A DNA stretch of 64,000 nt from Winslowiella toletana (GCF_032164335.1 NZ_CP134153.1:26770-90769), one strand, 5' to 3'. Positions 1 to 9,537 are shown, numbered from the stretch's first letter. Numbers and translations: made by a program. Notes: a model not told the origin generated them from the letters alone.

Positions 1-39
1 GGGCCACGCTGCGCGCCGATTATCAGTAAGGAAGCAGAT

Positions 40-591
40 ATGCCATACAAACCGGTTAAGTTGTTCGCACAGGTCTCTGCTCTGCTGCTGGCGCAGGCGT
101 TTTTCACCCTGCCGGCCACGGCGGCGGCGGGCGATAACGTGCGTTTTCACGGCGCTCTGGTGGCGGAGCCCTGCGTTATCCCGCCGGGCGAGGAAGAGAT
201 AGCGCTGGATTTTGGCACTATCATTGATAAGTACCTGTATCTGAACACGCGGACCATCGGGCAGCCGTTCACCCTCCATCTGACCGACTGTGACCAGAGC
301 CTGGGCCAGACGGTGAAGGTGAGTTTTTCAGGCACGGAGAGTACGGCACTGCCGGGGCTGCTGGCAATTGACGGCAGCGGCGGCGCCAGCGGGATCGCCA
401 TCGGGCTGGAAACGCAGCAGGCCGTGCCGCTGCCGCTGAATAAGGCGAGCGGTACCTATCCCCTGCGGTCGGGCGATAACCTGATCGGGCTGAAAGCCTT
501 TGTACAGGGCGAACCCGCAGCGATAGCGAACCAGACGATTGGCCTTGGCGCGTTCAGCGCGGTGGCGACGTTCAGCCTGGAGTATGAGTAA
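40..591 (+). CDS. Chaperone-usher fimbrial minor subunit
   Basis: Secreted pilin-like protein of 183 aa, expected to be exported to the periplasm and assembled by an outer-membrane usher. Residues 1-29 form a typical signal peptide ending in an Ala-rich stretch (ATAAA). The mature part has one Cys pair (in EPCVIP and LTDCDQ), the usual pilin disulphide, and ends in an alternating hydrophobic strand (VATFSLEYE) typical of pilins. A GGAAGC ribosome site lies 8-10 bases before the ATG. The chaperone, usher and major subunit would lie to the left of the window. The adhesin gene follows about 90 bases downstream, so this is probably the 3' end of a fimbrial operon. The family (fimbrial) is clear; the exact type (type 1, type 3 or other) is not. 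Confidence 0.8.
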   Translation: MPYKPVKLFAQVSALLLAQAFFTLPATAAAGDNVRFHGALVAEPCVIPPGEEEIALDFGTIIDKYLYLNTRTIGQPFTLHLTDCDQSLGQTVKVSFSGTESTALPGLLAIDGSGGASGIAIGLETQQAVPLPLNKASGTYPLRSGDNLIGLKAFVQGEPAAIANQTIGLGAFSAVATFSLEYE

Positions 592-680
592 GGTGATTAA
601 GGGCTGCATGGATGTGGCTGGCAAAGGGGGACGCCTGACAATCCTGTGTGAATACAAGTATCGAATATGGAGTGCACTTT

Positions 681-1565
681 ATGAATTTAGACATTATTAG
701 AAAATCAAAACCATACGCATTGGCACTATCCGCTGTCCTGAGCCTGCAACTGATGAATACCGGTGTCGCCTACGCATTGGAATGGCCTATGCTTCAGGAC
801 TTTTATATCACCTCTTGGGACAATCCACACGAGGGAGTCAAATACGGGACCTCTGGGAGCGTGATGACAAGCGCTCCAGACCGACCTGAGCCGGGGCCGT
901 CCACTGCACATACCATTAATGTCATTCCCTGGGGGGTGCATTGCTCTTCCGGCGATACGGCCGCGACCTTTTCGGGCTGCTCGTGGTCATATCCAGGATA
1001 TGGGCACTCGCCGACGCTACTGGGCAAATGCCAGACCATCAGCCCGACGAGTTGGGTCCTGACTTCTGACTCCACTTGCACAGTGGCAAACACCACTAGC
1101 GCTGGATATTATGTCCACGTTGGTGCGGGGCCTGGCGCTGAATGCACTGTGTTTGGCAAGGCGCCCGTTAGTGGCAATTCGTGGCAGGGCAGCATTGGCA
1201 CGCCTTGGGGCGATTTAACCGCGCTTCAGGTAGCCCAATCAGGGAATACATACTGCGTCAAAGCTTTGCCCATCAACGTAGTGTGTGACGTTGTCATACC
1301 GGGGGGCGGCATAATCGACCATGGGATCATATCAACGAATGCGCTGTCATCCCGAACCGTTCCGGGTACCCTTAATTGTGGGGATGCTCCCTCCGTAACT
1401 ATTTTGGGTAACGCCGTAATGGACATGGCAGGTGGAGTGACATCAACTCTGTCGGTAAGCGATGTTACGGCCACCGGGTTTACTCTCAACTCAATGGTAC
1501 GTGCCGTGAACGCGACTCCGGGTGAACACCAGGCATCCGCCATTCTTGTCGTCTCACCGCAGTAA
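681..1565 (+). CDS. Two-domain fimbrial tip adhesin (MrpH-like)
   Basis: A protein of 294 aa if started at the ATG at 681, which has GGAG nine bases upstream; an alternative ATG is at 648. A signal peptide (about residues 1-33) precedes an N-terminal domain rich in Gly, Thr, Cys and aromatic residues (about 35-195) and a C-terminal pilin-like domain that begins near INVVCDVVIP. The C-terminal domain has a Cys pair and ends in hydrophobic strands (ASAILVVSP). This is the layout of two-domain tip adhesins, in which the first domain binds the receptor and the second attaches to the pilus by donor-strand exchange. It resembles the MrpH family, an assignment made from layout only. It is the last gene of the fimbrial cluster; base composition is less GC-rich than the preceding pilin gene. 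Confidence 0.65.
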   Translation: MNLDIIRKSKPYALALSAVLSLQLMNTGVAYALEWPMLQDFYITSWDNPHEGVKYGTSGSVMTSAPDRPEPGPSTAHTINVIPWGVHCSSGDTAATFSGCSWSYPGYGHSPTLLGKCQTISPTSWVLTSDSTCTVANTTSAGYYVHVGAGPGAECTVFGKAPVSGNSWQGSIGTPWGDLTALQVAQSGNTYCVKALPINVVCDVVIPGGGIIDHGIISTNALSSRTVPGTLNCGDAPSVTILGNAVMDMAGGVTSTLSVSDVTATGFTLNSMVRAVNATPGEHQASAILVVSPQ

Positions 1566-2338
1566 AGCCGTCGACCATCCTAACTCCGGGCCAAATCGAT
1601 GCATCCCGGCTGTGGTCGGATGGTCCCTGGGAGGGGGATACCCCCCCTTTCACACTACTTGAACAGTGTACGTAAGCATCACACTTCTGGCTTTCCTGCC
1701 CACCAGTCGTTCATCTGCCGGGCTGCCGCGGATCTCTGATTCGATAGCATACAGCGCACCAAAAGATACAGGTCAACACATCGGTGAAGCTCCATTAACA
1801 CTGATGGAACCCACCGAATAACAATTTGAGTCAAAAGTGATCTGCATAAATGTTATGCAGCACTCCCGCTGGATGTTATTGGGCGATCTCTATTCTTTTC
1901 CCAAGACATCATGACTGCTTTCGGGCAGCAGTTTTTGGTAATACTGACGTGATCGCGCATTGCTTGGCTGAGTCGTTCGCCAAACTGCACCTTTGCTTCG
2001 CTGGCCGTGAAACTGTTCATGGTTACTCCGCTTTAATCAAATTGATCCATTTGTACCTTACGGGCAATTTATCTCTATAACACGTTGCTTACCCGTCCTG
2101 CTGGAGCATTTTCCTTACGCGCTGACGTGATCAAGCATAGGTCTCTCTCTGTAAGACGTTAGCCGGTTTGCTGAAGAGTCGGCCGGAGTCGGTGCGTCTG
2201 GTCAAGGTGATGCTGAAGAATAGTAATAGGGGATTTTTATCAATGGGGGAATTTTAAACGCATCCGTTACTTTTCAAGTGTTGACCCTCGCCAAATACCC
2301 GGGCAGTGAATTAGTTATATTACCTGTGGTTCTCTATC
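1566..2338. other. Mostly non-coding stretch between adhesin and autotransporter remnant
   Basis: Apart from the small antitoxin-like frame at 1853-2020 (minus) I see no supported gene. Short open frames on the + strand (for example 1850-2080) lack ribosome sites and are antisense to the antitoxin-like frame. On the minus strand, about 1690-1800, a frame reading LHRCVDLYLLVRCML is open but unrecognised. The stretch looks like debris at the edge of the fimbrial island. Confidence 0.5.
1853..2020 (-). CDS. Orphan Phd/YefM-like antitoxin, shortened
   Basis: Minus-strand frame of 55 codons starting at the ATG whose complement is 2018-2020. Its first 28 residues (MNSFTASEAKVQFGE and on to VSIT) match the typical start of Phd/YefM-family type II antitoxins: a strand-helix DNA-binding unit with the T-x-x-E-x-K-x-x-F-G-E pattern and the following RDHVSIT. 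The usual continuation (NGKPVAVLMS) is present only as a degraded version (KNCCPKAVMMSW). The C-terminal toxin-binding segment looks frameshifted or replaced. No toxin gene is recognisable on its 3' side (1565-1852). Probably a remnant of a lost toxin-antitoxin pair. The family match is by eye. Confidence 0.5.
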   Translation of the reverse strand: MNSFTASEAKVQFGERLSQAMRDHVSITKNCCPKAVMMSWEKNRDRPITSSGSAA

Positions 2339-2373
2339 AGAAAGGAGGGATGCTGACAGCATCCCTCCTTTCT
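2339..2373 (-). terminator. Perfect 16-bp inverted repeat after autotransporter gene
   Basis: Sixteen-base arms (AGAAAGGAGGGATGCT and its complement) with a 3-base loop, 22 bases past the stop codon of the minus-strand autotransporter frame. It lacks an obvious long T-run, so it may be an imperfect intrinsic terminator or a 3'-end stabilising hairpin. Confidence 0.7.
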
Positions 2374-2394
2374 GGATCTACGGTTTATCCAGGT

Positions 2395-4748
2395 TTAAAA
2401 GTCGACCTTAACACCTCCTGCAATGTTCCAGTCGCTCACGCCTTCACGCTGCAGGCGCTGCTGATACCGGGCCTGAGTATGAAGTGAGACGTTATCCGAT
2501 ACGCGCAGGCTGACGCCGCTTTTCAGCTGCAGGCTGTCGCCTCCCTTTCCGGAGCGGAAGAGCGCCTCGTCACCGCCACCGCTGATCTGCGTCACCGCTG
2601 CTTTGCCAGGGGCAAGCCTGATGCGCGCTTCATGGTTAAGTGTCAGTCCCGGCAGGGCCTGCCAGTTATGCTGAAGCGCAGCACTGTAGGCCGGCGCGTT
2701 ATGCATCCGGTAGCGGACGCGGGCGTTATCCACATCGGTAAAGCTGTTGATGCGCAGATGCTGATAATCAATGCCAGCCAGAGGCGTTATCCGGTGCGTT
2801 CCAAAATCCCAGGCTTTTCCCCCTTCCATCCCCACATGCCAGATGGCCGCCTGCGGATCGGCCGTTTTGCCCCGCAGATCCGTGACCACGTTGCCGTTGA
2901 AGCGGGTATATCCTGTTGTGATGTCCAGCACCATACCGTTGTCATGCTGCCAGCTTAGCTGGCTGACGATACCGCGGGTCTTAAACCCGGCATGGCTTTC
3001 ACCCTCTACGGAGCGCGGTGACAAAGAAAGATTTCCTTTGTGAATGCCGGTGCTCAGGGCAAAGCGGCTGGATTTTTCACTGTCAGACTGCCAGCGGGCT
3101 CCCATAAACCAGCCCTGATATTGACTTTTAAAATCATAGCCGTAATTAGAAAACTCACCGGAAGAGTGGTAATCATCCCGGCCGCTGTAACCATTGATAA
3201 AGAAGTACGAGCGGCTTTCCTGCGCGGTATCTGTCAGAAGCGTCGCCATGTTCCGGTCAAAGTTCAGTGCCATCGCCGGCAGGGAGATATAGGCCGGCAC
3301 CTGAGGAATAACGGCCTTATGGATGGGTTTCGGCGCGGGCTCCGGTGAGGGAGTAGGTTCCGGCTGAGGCGTGGGCTCCGGTGAGGGAGCAGGTTCCGGA
3401 GCCGGAGTCAGGTCAACCGGCGTGCTGATACCATCAGCGTCCAGCATGATGTTCTGCAGGCGGTAATCCCAGTACCGATCGCCCTCACCTTTCACCAGGC
3501 GTTCATCCGTAGAGGCATGGCCCGGTGCAAACGCGTAAAGCCCGTAGGCCCATGCTCCACGGGCAACGTAGCGGCCGGCCAGGCGCACGCTGTCCGCGCG
3601 GGACTTGCCGCCGACCTGCACCAGTGACACACCTTCCCGATTATCCGCCGCGCCGTTCTTATTGGTATCGCTGTCCTGCCAGATTTGAACGGCATTGACC
3701 GAGAGTTCCAGCGGTTTACCCTCCGGCGTATTCAGGTCGCCATCAATAAGCAGGCGATCGGTCGCATTTTTCGCAAAGCCCGAGTTTATCCGCAGGCTGA
3801 CCGGCTCTGAAGCGTTCAGCGTTCCAACGCGCAGCGCAGACCAGAGACCGGACTCAACGCTGACCGCACCCGGCGCTATTGCGGCGGTATCGTTCAGGTT
3901 CAGGTTGCTGATATAACCGTCGCCAGACAGCAGGGTGCTTTTGCCCATGTTCACGGGGGCGGTGATGTTGCCCGTGACCTGCAGTTGCCCCTCGCTAACC
4001 TCAATTCCCTGTTCGTTTGATACGTTTCCACTGACGGTCAGCATGCCATCGCCGGTTTTGACGACCTTTCCCGCACCGCTGACGTCAGCCGATAGCAGCG
4101 AAGCCGTCGCACCCATGATACTGGTGCGATCGGTAATATCAGCCCTCAGAAAACTGTCGGCTTCTTTTAATACCAGCTTTCCGGCGAGGGTCGCGCGATC
4201 CCATAAGTTCAGAACGGCATTTTTACCCATCAGGATATCGCCCGTCAGGGTGGCGTGTTCCTTCACCGTCAGTGCTGCATTATCGGCGACATTCACCGAT
4301 GAAATGCGGTAATTCTTTTCCAGCCAGTCGTCACTGAAATAAACGTCACCCGCGTGTCTGACCTGTTCGCCCGCCAGCGCAAGTGTTCCCTGAGTGAAGT
4401 CCAGCCTGTCAGTCCAGACTCCCCCCGCAACGTCCAGCCTTCGCCCGTGGTTGTTAAAGGGGCGTACTGTATAGCGAGAGAGCTTTTGTGATTTTCCTCT
4501 CCCTGAGTCCCGAGAAAGATCTATTTCTCGCTGGTCAGAGAGATTGTTGCCGCCTGCGTACTGCGGTTAACAATTTTTGCTCCATTATCGTTGTGTTTGA
4601 TCTCACTGAAGCTTATATCATGGCCATTAATATCCAGAATGCCGCCACGATAGCCAAACTGGATCGCCTGGGGATCGATCTCAGTACGCTTAAAACCATT
4701 GGGGCCAGAGATTTTCTCACTAGTGAAGTCCTTTACATAATAAGCTGA
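2395..4748 (-). pseudogene. S6-type autotransporter, C-terminal remnant (protease domain lost)
   Basis: The main open frame (4296 to 2395, 633 aa, only a GTG codon at its head) encodes beta-helical passenger repeats, a Pro/Glu-rich linker (repeated PEPTPSPEPAP units, about residues 300-325) and a C-terminal beta-barrel of about 270 aa ending in VDF, a typical outer-membrane autotransporter finish. Homology continues upstream: 4296-4480 reads in frame into passenger sequence (VYFSDDWLEKNYRISSVN), and 4530-4748 in another frame reads IQFGYRGGILDINGHD, a segment typical of IgA-protease/SPATE passengers just after the protease domain. A TAG near 4526 and a frame change separate the pieces, and the protease domain and signal peptide are missing. 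The gene is therefore broken and was originally at least 1 kb longer. It sits beside a MarT/FidL-like pair, which in Salmonella SPI-3 accompanies the autotransporter MisL. Confidence 0.75.
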
Positions 4749-5016
4749 TTACTTTCAACTGAGCTAATACTACTGGCTCTTTTATTTTTGCGCTATAATG
4801 TTTTTATTCATGCAAGAACTCTCCTCAAAAATGTATTTATGACTTTTCGGGTATATCCTTATGCTGAATTTAACATTCCTGAATCATATCCGGATGGGGA
4901 TGAAGAAATAATATGAATGCTTTTATTATATGCCAGTGTTTCTGACGGTTCCTGCTGCAGGAATATTATTTTGGACAGCCAGTGGCGTGGATGAAGGAGT
5001 ATCAATGCTGACACAT

Positions 5017-5505
5017 TCATTCCTGCTCGTACCTTAAAATATTATCATGAAGCTCATTAAAATTACGGAAGCCGTATTTTTTTATAATATTATATTTATG
5101 CGTATAAATGACTTTCTTACTGCAGCCTAATGCGCTGGCTATCTTCGGGATGCTATCCCCGTTCAAAATAAATAGCATAATCTCATTCTCGGTGCGGGTT
5201 AACTTAACATCATATTTCGCACTGAGCCCCATGTATTTATTAATGTCTTCTTGAAGTTGGGTTTCTTTATTTAACTGGCGCTGCTGTTCATTTTCGATAT
5301 TATCTGAAAATTTCACCGTATCCTGACGGGCGATACGTTCTTCAGTATAAACCATTGAGCTTTGCTTACTGCCAAGATATGCCTCATCTACAGACACCAG
5401 TTCATTCATAAGTACACTGGCTAAGTGGTTTTGGTTTTTAGGCTGGTCCAGGCCTAGGTGCAGATATTTATCTTTTGAAATAAGAATGAGATCGGTATGA
5501 GTCAT
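5017..5505 (-). CDS. LuxR-type helix-turn-helix regulator
   Basis: A 162-aa DNA-binding protein. The C-terminal 65 residues (LTRTENEIMLFILNGDSIPK through HKYNIIKKYGFRNFNEL) have the LuxR/FixJ HTH pattern: a TxxE start, a hydrophobic first helix, IASALGCSKKVIYTHK as the turn and recognition helix, and an amphipathic last helix. The N-terminal half has no receiver-domain signature and contains a polar, possibly coiled segment (about 70-100). Proteins of this form are common beside fimbrial genes. A ribosome site (GAGAAGAGGA) precedes the ATG at 5505. It is AT-richer than the flanking fimbrial genes, suggesting independent acquisition. The target is unknown. Confidence 0.75.
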   Translation of the reverse strand: MTHTDLILISKDKYLHLGLDQPKNQNHLASVLMNELVSVDEAYLGSKQSSMVYTEERIARQDTVKFSDNIENEQQRQLNKETQLQEDINKYMGLSAKYDVKLTRTENEIMLFILNGDSIPKIASALGCSKKVIYTHKYNIIKKYGFRNFNELHDNILRYEQE

Positions 5506-5835
5506 GGTAGTCCTCTTCTCCAGTGTCAGTCTTAAAGACGGAGTGTTGAACTGTGTAAAGCGTTAGCCGTGAAATCCCTGGTGCCGGGCTGGCTGCATTG
5601 CTGTACCGTTCAACAGCTACATATTCTACATAAGCAACGGAAAACAGAAATATCGACTGGTTTAAATGAATTTATATGAATTTTTGTTTTGATAAGTGAA
5701 GTTTTTATGGATTTTAATGTTTATGCGATCTTGTGAGGGAAGGATAGTTAAACAGATAGTCTTTCCCTGAGAACCGGGCAGGTTCGCAGGGAGTGAACAG
5801 GTATGAGGAATGGTGTTGCGGGCGGGTTAACAGGG
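5506..5835. other. AT-rich intergenic region upstream of the luxR-type gene
   Basis: No supported gene. The stretch 5640-5750 is strongly AT-rich and is a plausible promoter and silencer-protein (H-NS) region for the minus-strand regulator. The + strand frame at 5803-6180 is antisense to the FidL-like gene and is not supported. Confidence 0.4.
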
Positions 5836-6321
5836 CTATTTAATGGCGCAGGCGATCACCGGAATGCCGTCACGATTGATCGTCATAATGTTTCTTTCGA
5901 GCTTTCTGAAACGCAGGAAGGTCTTTTTTTCGTCAGGCTGGACCATAAATTTCAGTTCGGGAGGCAGGGTATCATCGTCGCCAATGCTCATTTCATGCCA
6001 GTACAGGGCATAAACAGAGGAGCCTTTGTCATGAGAGTAATTAAAGTTGCTCATTCTTCTGACCCTGTACTGCGCGCCGTTATGGGTGACAGTACCATCA
6101 TAATCCACGGCGCCCTCATTTCCTTTTCGCAGCAGAAAGTAGATGCTCGCATCAATTACCGCTTCCGAGTTATCCGGTAAAAAAGCATTCTTGTTTAGCG
6201 TTCCTGAGCAGATGAGCTCTTCAGAAGGTATGGGCGTGGGATTATCCCACTGATAGAAAGCATATACACCAGCCATCGCCAGGGTAATCAGCGCATATCC
6301 TGTCTTATATATCTTCACCAT
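5836..6321 (-). CDS. FidL-like membrane protein
   Basis: About 161 aa from the ATG at 6321, which lies one base after the stop of the upstream regulator gene and has GGAAG before it; a longer start at 6363 would overlap that gene. One N-terminal membrane segment (YALITLAMAGVYAFYQW) is followed by a periplasmic domain. The size, topology and position just after a ToxR/CadC-like regulator match the FidL family (SPI-3 marT-fidL pair), whose members are thought to be membrane partners of the regulator. The biochemical role is not established. The two genes clearly form one operon. Confidence 0.65.
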   Translation of the reverse strand: MVKIYKTGYALITLAMAGVYAFYQWDNPTPIPSEELICSGTLNKNAFLPDNSEAVIDASIYFLLRKGNEGAVDYDGTVTHNGAQYRVRRMSNFNYSHDKGSSVYALYWHEMSIGDDDTLPPELKFMVQPDEKKTFLRFRKLERNIMTINRDGIPVIACAIK

Positions 6322-6322
6322 A

Positions 6323-7171
6323 TCAGAACTTCCGTTTTTGAAGGAAATAGTTAGAGCAGTCAATGGCCATGTTATTTTTTTTATTGATTAAACAGATGAT
6401 ATTCAGCTGCGCAGTGCTGCTGTAGGAGTTGTGGGTATTCTCTGTTGAGTACACGAAGAAATCAGCCTTTCTGTTCCTGCAGTCAATGTTGTATTTCTCA
6501 GCCAGCAGGCTGATTGTTTTTTCCATCGAGCTGTCAGAGTAATGCTCATCCGGTTCATTAAAGCGAAATAAACTGCACTGCTGTAACGCACCCAGCTTAT
6601 AATAATACTGGCGGCCACTTTTATCTTCGGCAGCATGCTGAAGTTTGGTAAAATGAACGGCAATGAGCAAGGCCGCGATGAGCAGCGTCCAGAAAAGATA
6701 AAAATTTTTATACAGCAGGGGGATATTGCGAAAATTGCGCCGCGTCGATTCCGCCGGCTGAGCAGTTCCCTGATGAGTGGTAAATAATTCAGGCTCAGGC
6801 ACGGCCTCCCCATCCGGTGAAGAAACGGGCCCGCTATCCGGGTCATCAAGTATGATGACATCCACTTCCAGAACAAGCCCGACTTTTGGCTGAGTCCGGA
6901 TGATGTGCAAATCGACATCCAGCATTTCAACTGTTTTTCTGATTAAGCTGAGCGAGTTATATAAATTACTGCCCGACGCCCGCAGGCCATTTTCCGTCCA
7001 CGCGCGATCCATCAGGTCACCTCGGCCCAGTAAGGCATGAGGATTTTCACAAAACACTTTTAAGAGCAGAACTGCAGCATAAGGAAGCCTGGCATTTTTC
7101 TCACTGGCTATACCTGTCAGCGTTCCCGCTATGTCATCAAAAATAAGCGCATTTCCCAGCACGTAACGCAT
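6323..7171 (-). CDS. MarT/CadC-like membrane-anchored transcription regulator
   Basis: A 282-aa one-component regulator. Residues 1-105 form an OmpR-type winged helix (SEKNARLPYAAVLLLKVF, then LMDRAWTENGLRASGSNLYN and LHIIRTQPKVGL, the ToxR/CadC-like arrangement). A Pro/Glu-rich linker follows, then one membrane segment (about 155-175, FYLFWTLLIAALLIAV), then a periplasmic domain of about 105 aa with several Cys. Such proteins bind DNA while anchored in the inner membrane. In Salmonella, MarT activates misL, an autotransporter adhesin. Here an autotransporter remnant lies 1.6 kb away on the same strand, so the original target may be broken and the pair may now act elsewhere, for example on the fimbrial genes (inference). 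Confidence 0.75.
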   Translation of the reverse strand: MRYVLGNALIFDDIAGTLTGIASEKNARLPYAAVLLLKVFCENPHALLGRGDLMDRAWTENGLRASGSNLYNSLSLIRKTVEMLDVDLHIIRTQPKVGLVLEVDVIILDDPDSGPVSSPDGEAVPEPELFTTHQGTAQPAESTRRNFRNIPLLYKNFYLFWTLLIAALLIAVHFTKLQHAAEDKSGRQYYYKLGALQQCSLFRFNEPDEHYSDSSMEKTISLLAEKYNIDCRNRKADFFVYSTENTHNSYSSTAQLNIICLINKKNNMAIDCSNYFLQKRKF

Positions 7172-7580
7172 AATTCACCTTAATTAAAAAACGTCACCTG
7201 CGCTTTTTATATTGCTCACCGAATAGACTCAACAGGGCTTCAGGGCTTACCCTTGAATCCCTGCTGAGTCATAAAAATTTCAATACCCTTAACAGCCTAA
7301 TACAAAACAACTGGTTACGTCATTACGACATGTAAAATAAGTGTAAATAGTTGAACTGCAGGATCGCGCCGCAAAGCCAGCGCTCTCCGGAGCAGCAGGG
7401 CTTTTTTCGCACACCTTCCGGCCGCCCGTACTTTTCTGCCTTTTCTTTACTGTTTTCGCCGTTTTCCCACCGTGACCAGACATCTCCGGAGTACGCCTGG
7501 CTTTACCCCTTTTATACCAAATACGACGATCGCCCCCTCAGGCCGCGCCGCGCAAGGGTTCATGGCATTTGGGGATGAAA
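7172..7580. other. Intergenic region between the regulator and the resolvase site
   Basis: It holds the promoter side of the minus-strand regulator (AT-rich 7190-7350) and then GC-rich sequence up to the putative resolution site. Frames here are short, overlap on opposite strands and have no ribosome sites. I see no gene. Confidence 0.4.
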
Positions 7581-7644
7581 AAGGATCCTTTACCGCCTTT
7601 GGATTACCCGCCATACTGCGGGTAAAACCAAATTTCGGATCCTT
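7581..7644. other. Nested inverted repeat, candidate rfsF-type resolution site
   Basis: Three nested pairs share one centre: AAGGATCC...GGATCCTT at the edges (7581 and 7644), TTTGG...CCAAA inside, and ACCCGC...GCGGGT around a 6-base centre (7612-7617). It lies 90 bases upstream of a ResD-type recombinase gene, the position of rfsF in F. The central dyad with a 6-base spacer fits a tyrosine-recombinase core. Assignment is by position and symmetry only. Confidence 0.4.
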
Positions 7645-7731
7645 CCGGCGCGATTTATTGCGCTGGCACCAGACGTCCGGCTGCGGGAAAATGACCGCAT
7701 AAACTCACAGATCGCGCTACGTGAAAACTTT

Positions 7732-8475
7732 ATGATAATGAGTCCCATACCCCTGCAGAATTCACCAGAACGCACCAGTACGCTAAGCATTGCGCCGGGC
7801 GTCGATTTTGCGACGGCCATTGCCCTCAGACGAATGGCGACGTCAAACGACGTGACCCCCTTCTACCTGCTGGCGCCGGAGGTTAGCGCGCTGCTCCACT
7901 ACATGCCCGACCGGAAACACCACTTTCTGTTCAGCACCCTGTGGAACACCGGTGCACGCATCGGGGAAGCCTGCAGCCTTCAGCCGGAGTCGTTCGTGCT
8001 GGATGGCCCGCGACCGTTTGTGCGTATCCTGTCGGAGAAGGTCCGCAGCCGGCGCGGCCGGCCGCCAAAGGATGCCGTGCGCCTGGTCCCGCTCACCGAC
8101 CGGAGCTATGTGCACCAGGTTCTGAGCTGGATGGCCACCGAACGTCCGAAGCGCCGCGAGCCGCTGTGGTCGGCGACCGATGAAACCATGCGTAACTGGC
8201 TCAGAGCGGCGGTCAGCCGGGCAGCCGCCGATGGCGTACACTTCTCCGTCCCGGTGACGCCGCACACGTTCCGCCATTCGTACATCATGCACATGCTTTA
8301 CCACCGGCAGCCGCTGAAGGTGATCCAGTCACTCGTTGGCCACAAGGATGCGCGCTCGATTGAGGTCTATACCCGGGTGTTTGCACTTGAGCTCGCCGGA
8401 TCGCTGGCGGTAACGTTCACCGGGGATGGGCCTGATGCGGCGGCGGTGCTGCGCTCCCTGCCCCCCGCACCGTAG
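7732..8475 (+). CDS. resD: ResD-type multimer-resolution tyrosine recombinase
   Basis: A 247-aa tyrosine recombinase that resolves plasmid multimers by acting at a site next to its gene. The catalytic set is visible: Arg 76 (GARIGEA), the HTFRH box with His 178 and Arg 181, His 204 (LVGHKD) and the Tyr nucleophile 213 (EVYTRVF). The N-terminus ([10 protein letters not shown], then [18 protein letters not shown]) closely resembles F plasmid ResD (D protein), as does the length. Starts at 7732 and 7738 are both possible. The gene is next to the iteron replicon, as in F, and belongs to the maintenance module. Confidence 0.85.
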   Translation: MIMSPIPLQNSPERTSTLSIAPGVDFATAIALRRMATSNDVTPFYLLAPEVSALLHYMPDRKHHFLFSTLWNTGARIGEACSLQPESFVLDGPRPFVRILSEKVRSRRGRPPKDAVRLVPLTDRSYVHQVLSWMATERPKRREPLWSATDETMRNWLRAAVSRAAADGVHFSVPVTPHTFRHSYIMHMLYHRQPLKVIQSLVGHKDARSIEVYTRVFALELAGSLAVTFTGDGPDAAAVLRSLPPAP

Positions 8476-8484
8476 ATCTCCGGC

Positions 8485-9144
8485 TCACGAGAAGAAATGC
8501 CGCAGGCGGTTTACAACTGAACGGTAGCACCGGCGCAACGTGGCGGGTTCAGCGGGCCGCGTCAGCTGATGGCATTCCTGTGCCAGGCTGTCGGACAGTG
8601 TATTTCTTAACGAATCGATTTCACGCAGGGACAGACGAAGCTGCAGTGCGAACGCCAGGGCCTCCTCTTCCGATCTGTCCACGCTCCGCATATCTCTGAC
8701 CGGCTCTCCCGGCATGGTAACCATAAAAAACTGATTGATATCTTTCAGCGCCTTACCCACCGTTCCCGTCCAGAGATGAAGGTCGTCTGAGCGGTGAAAG
8801 GCCAGTTTCTGTCGGCACTGACTCAACCTGTCAGCGTCCAGCTTCCACGAGCTTCCTTCAAGCCTCACAGCCAGTTCATTTAGCTCACCGACAGGGACAA
8901 CGCCTTTTCTGGAACTGTTCAGCGTGCGGACTATGGTGAACTCTGAATCCAGCATACTGGCGAGCATACCTGCATGATTAATAAGCCCCGTCAGGCATTC
9001 TTCGCACTCTGCCGCCAGCTGCTCAATACGGCCTGCCCGTAGTTCAATGGATTTCTTTATAACTTCATTGCGCAGCGTGTAGCGTGCACCCAGCCATACG
9101 CCTGCGAGCGTAACCAGAGGCGTTATGATGATCGTCGGTTCCAT
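8485..9144 (-). CDS. Membrane-anchored helical protein, unknown function
   Basis: About 219 aa from the ATG at 9144, which has GGAAAC upstream (CAGGAAACACGGGC); a longer frame to 9219 lacks a better ribosome site. One N-terminal hydrophobic segment (IIITPLVTLAGVWLGARY) is followed by a soluble, helix-rich domain with charged heptads. It converges with resD (10 bases between stops) and its 5' end faces the iterons. I do not recognise a family or a catalytic motif. Confidence 0.6.
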   Translation of the reverse strand: MEPTIIITPLVTLAGVWLGARYTLRNEVIKKSIELRAGRIEQLAAECEECLTGLINHAGMLASMLDSEFTIVRTLNSSRKGVVPVGELNELAVRLEGSSWKLDADRLSQCRQKLAFHRSDDLHLWTGTVGKALKDINQFFMVTMPGEPVRDMRSVDRSEEEALAFALQLRLSLREIDSLRNTLSDSLAQECHQLTRPAEPATLRRCYRSVVNRLRHFFS

Positions 9145-9229
9145 TGCCCGTGTTTCCTGTTGATGTGATGACCGGTGTCGTTTCTCTTCTCTTTCATCCG
9201 GGGACTGTCCTGACAACAACCGGTTTGAT

Positions 9230-9537
9230 TGATGTGTGACAGACTGCCTTCAACGATGCTCAACCACAGGTATCGGCGAGTTAAGGACTGTGACAATCTG
9301 CCCTCATTATCTATATAGAGGTATCAATCCCAGTGCAGATAATGTAAACGTGACAAATCACCCTCAGTATTGAGTGACACTGTCACTCTTTATTGTGCCT
9401 TTAAAGGGTGACAAATCACCCTCAAAGCGCAGAGCCTGCGTGACAAATTCTCTCCGGACTTACTGAATCACTGGTGTGACAACCTGCCCTGAATACTGGC
9501 GCCGTACATGGTGTGACGATCTGCACTCAGCGCGAGG
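9230..9537 (+). repeat. RepE iterons, left half of a split incC-like array
   Basis: Repeated TGTGAC(A/G)A-type units with the pattern TGTGACAATCTGCCCTCA recur at about 9234, 9290, 9351, 9409, 9441, 9475 and 9511; the versions at 9351 and 9409 read GTGACAAATCACCCTCA. They resemble F iterons, which RepE binds. Together with those at 11610-11815 they form one array, interrupted by an IS. As in F they lie on the 3' side of repE, where incC titrates initiator and controls copy number. Confidence 0.8.

Noticed and set aside
1850..2080. 76-aa + strand frame
   Set aside because: Antisense to the Phd-like frame, which has a recognisable motif and a better start.
4488..4748. 86-aa + strand frame
   Set aside because: It is antisense to the upstream part of the autotransporter remnant, whose translation has recognisable passenger sequence.
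7289..7702. Several short frames on both strands before resD
   Set aside because: No ribosome sites and mutually overlapping; the region is better explained as a recombination site and promoter.
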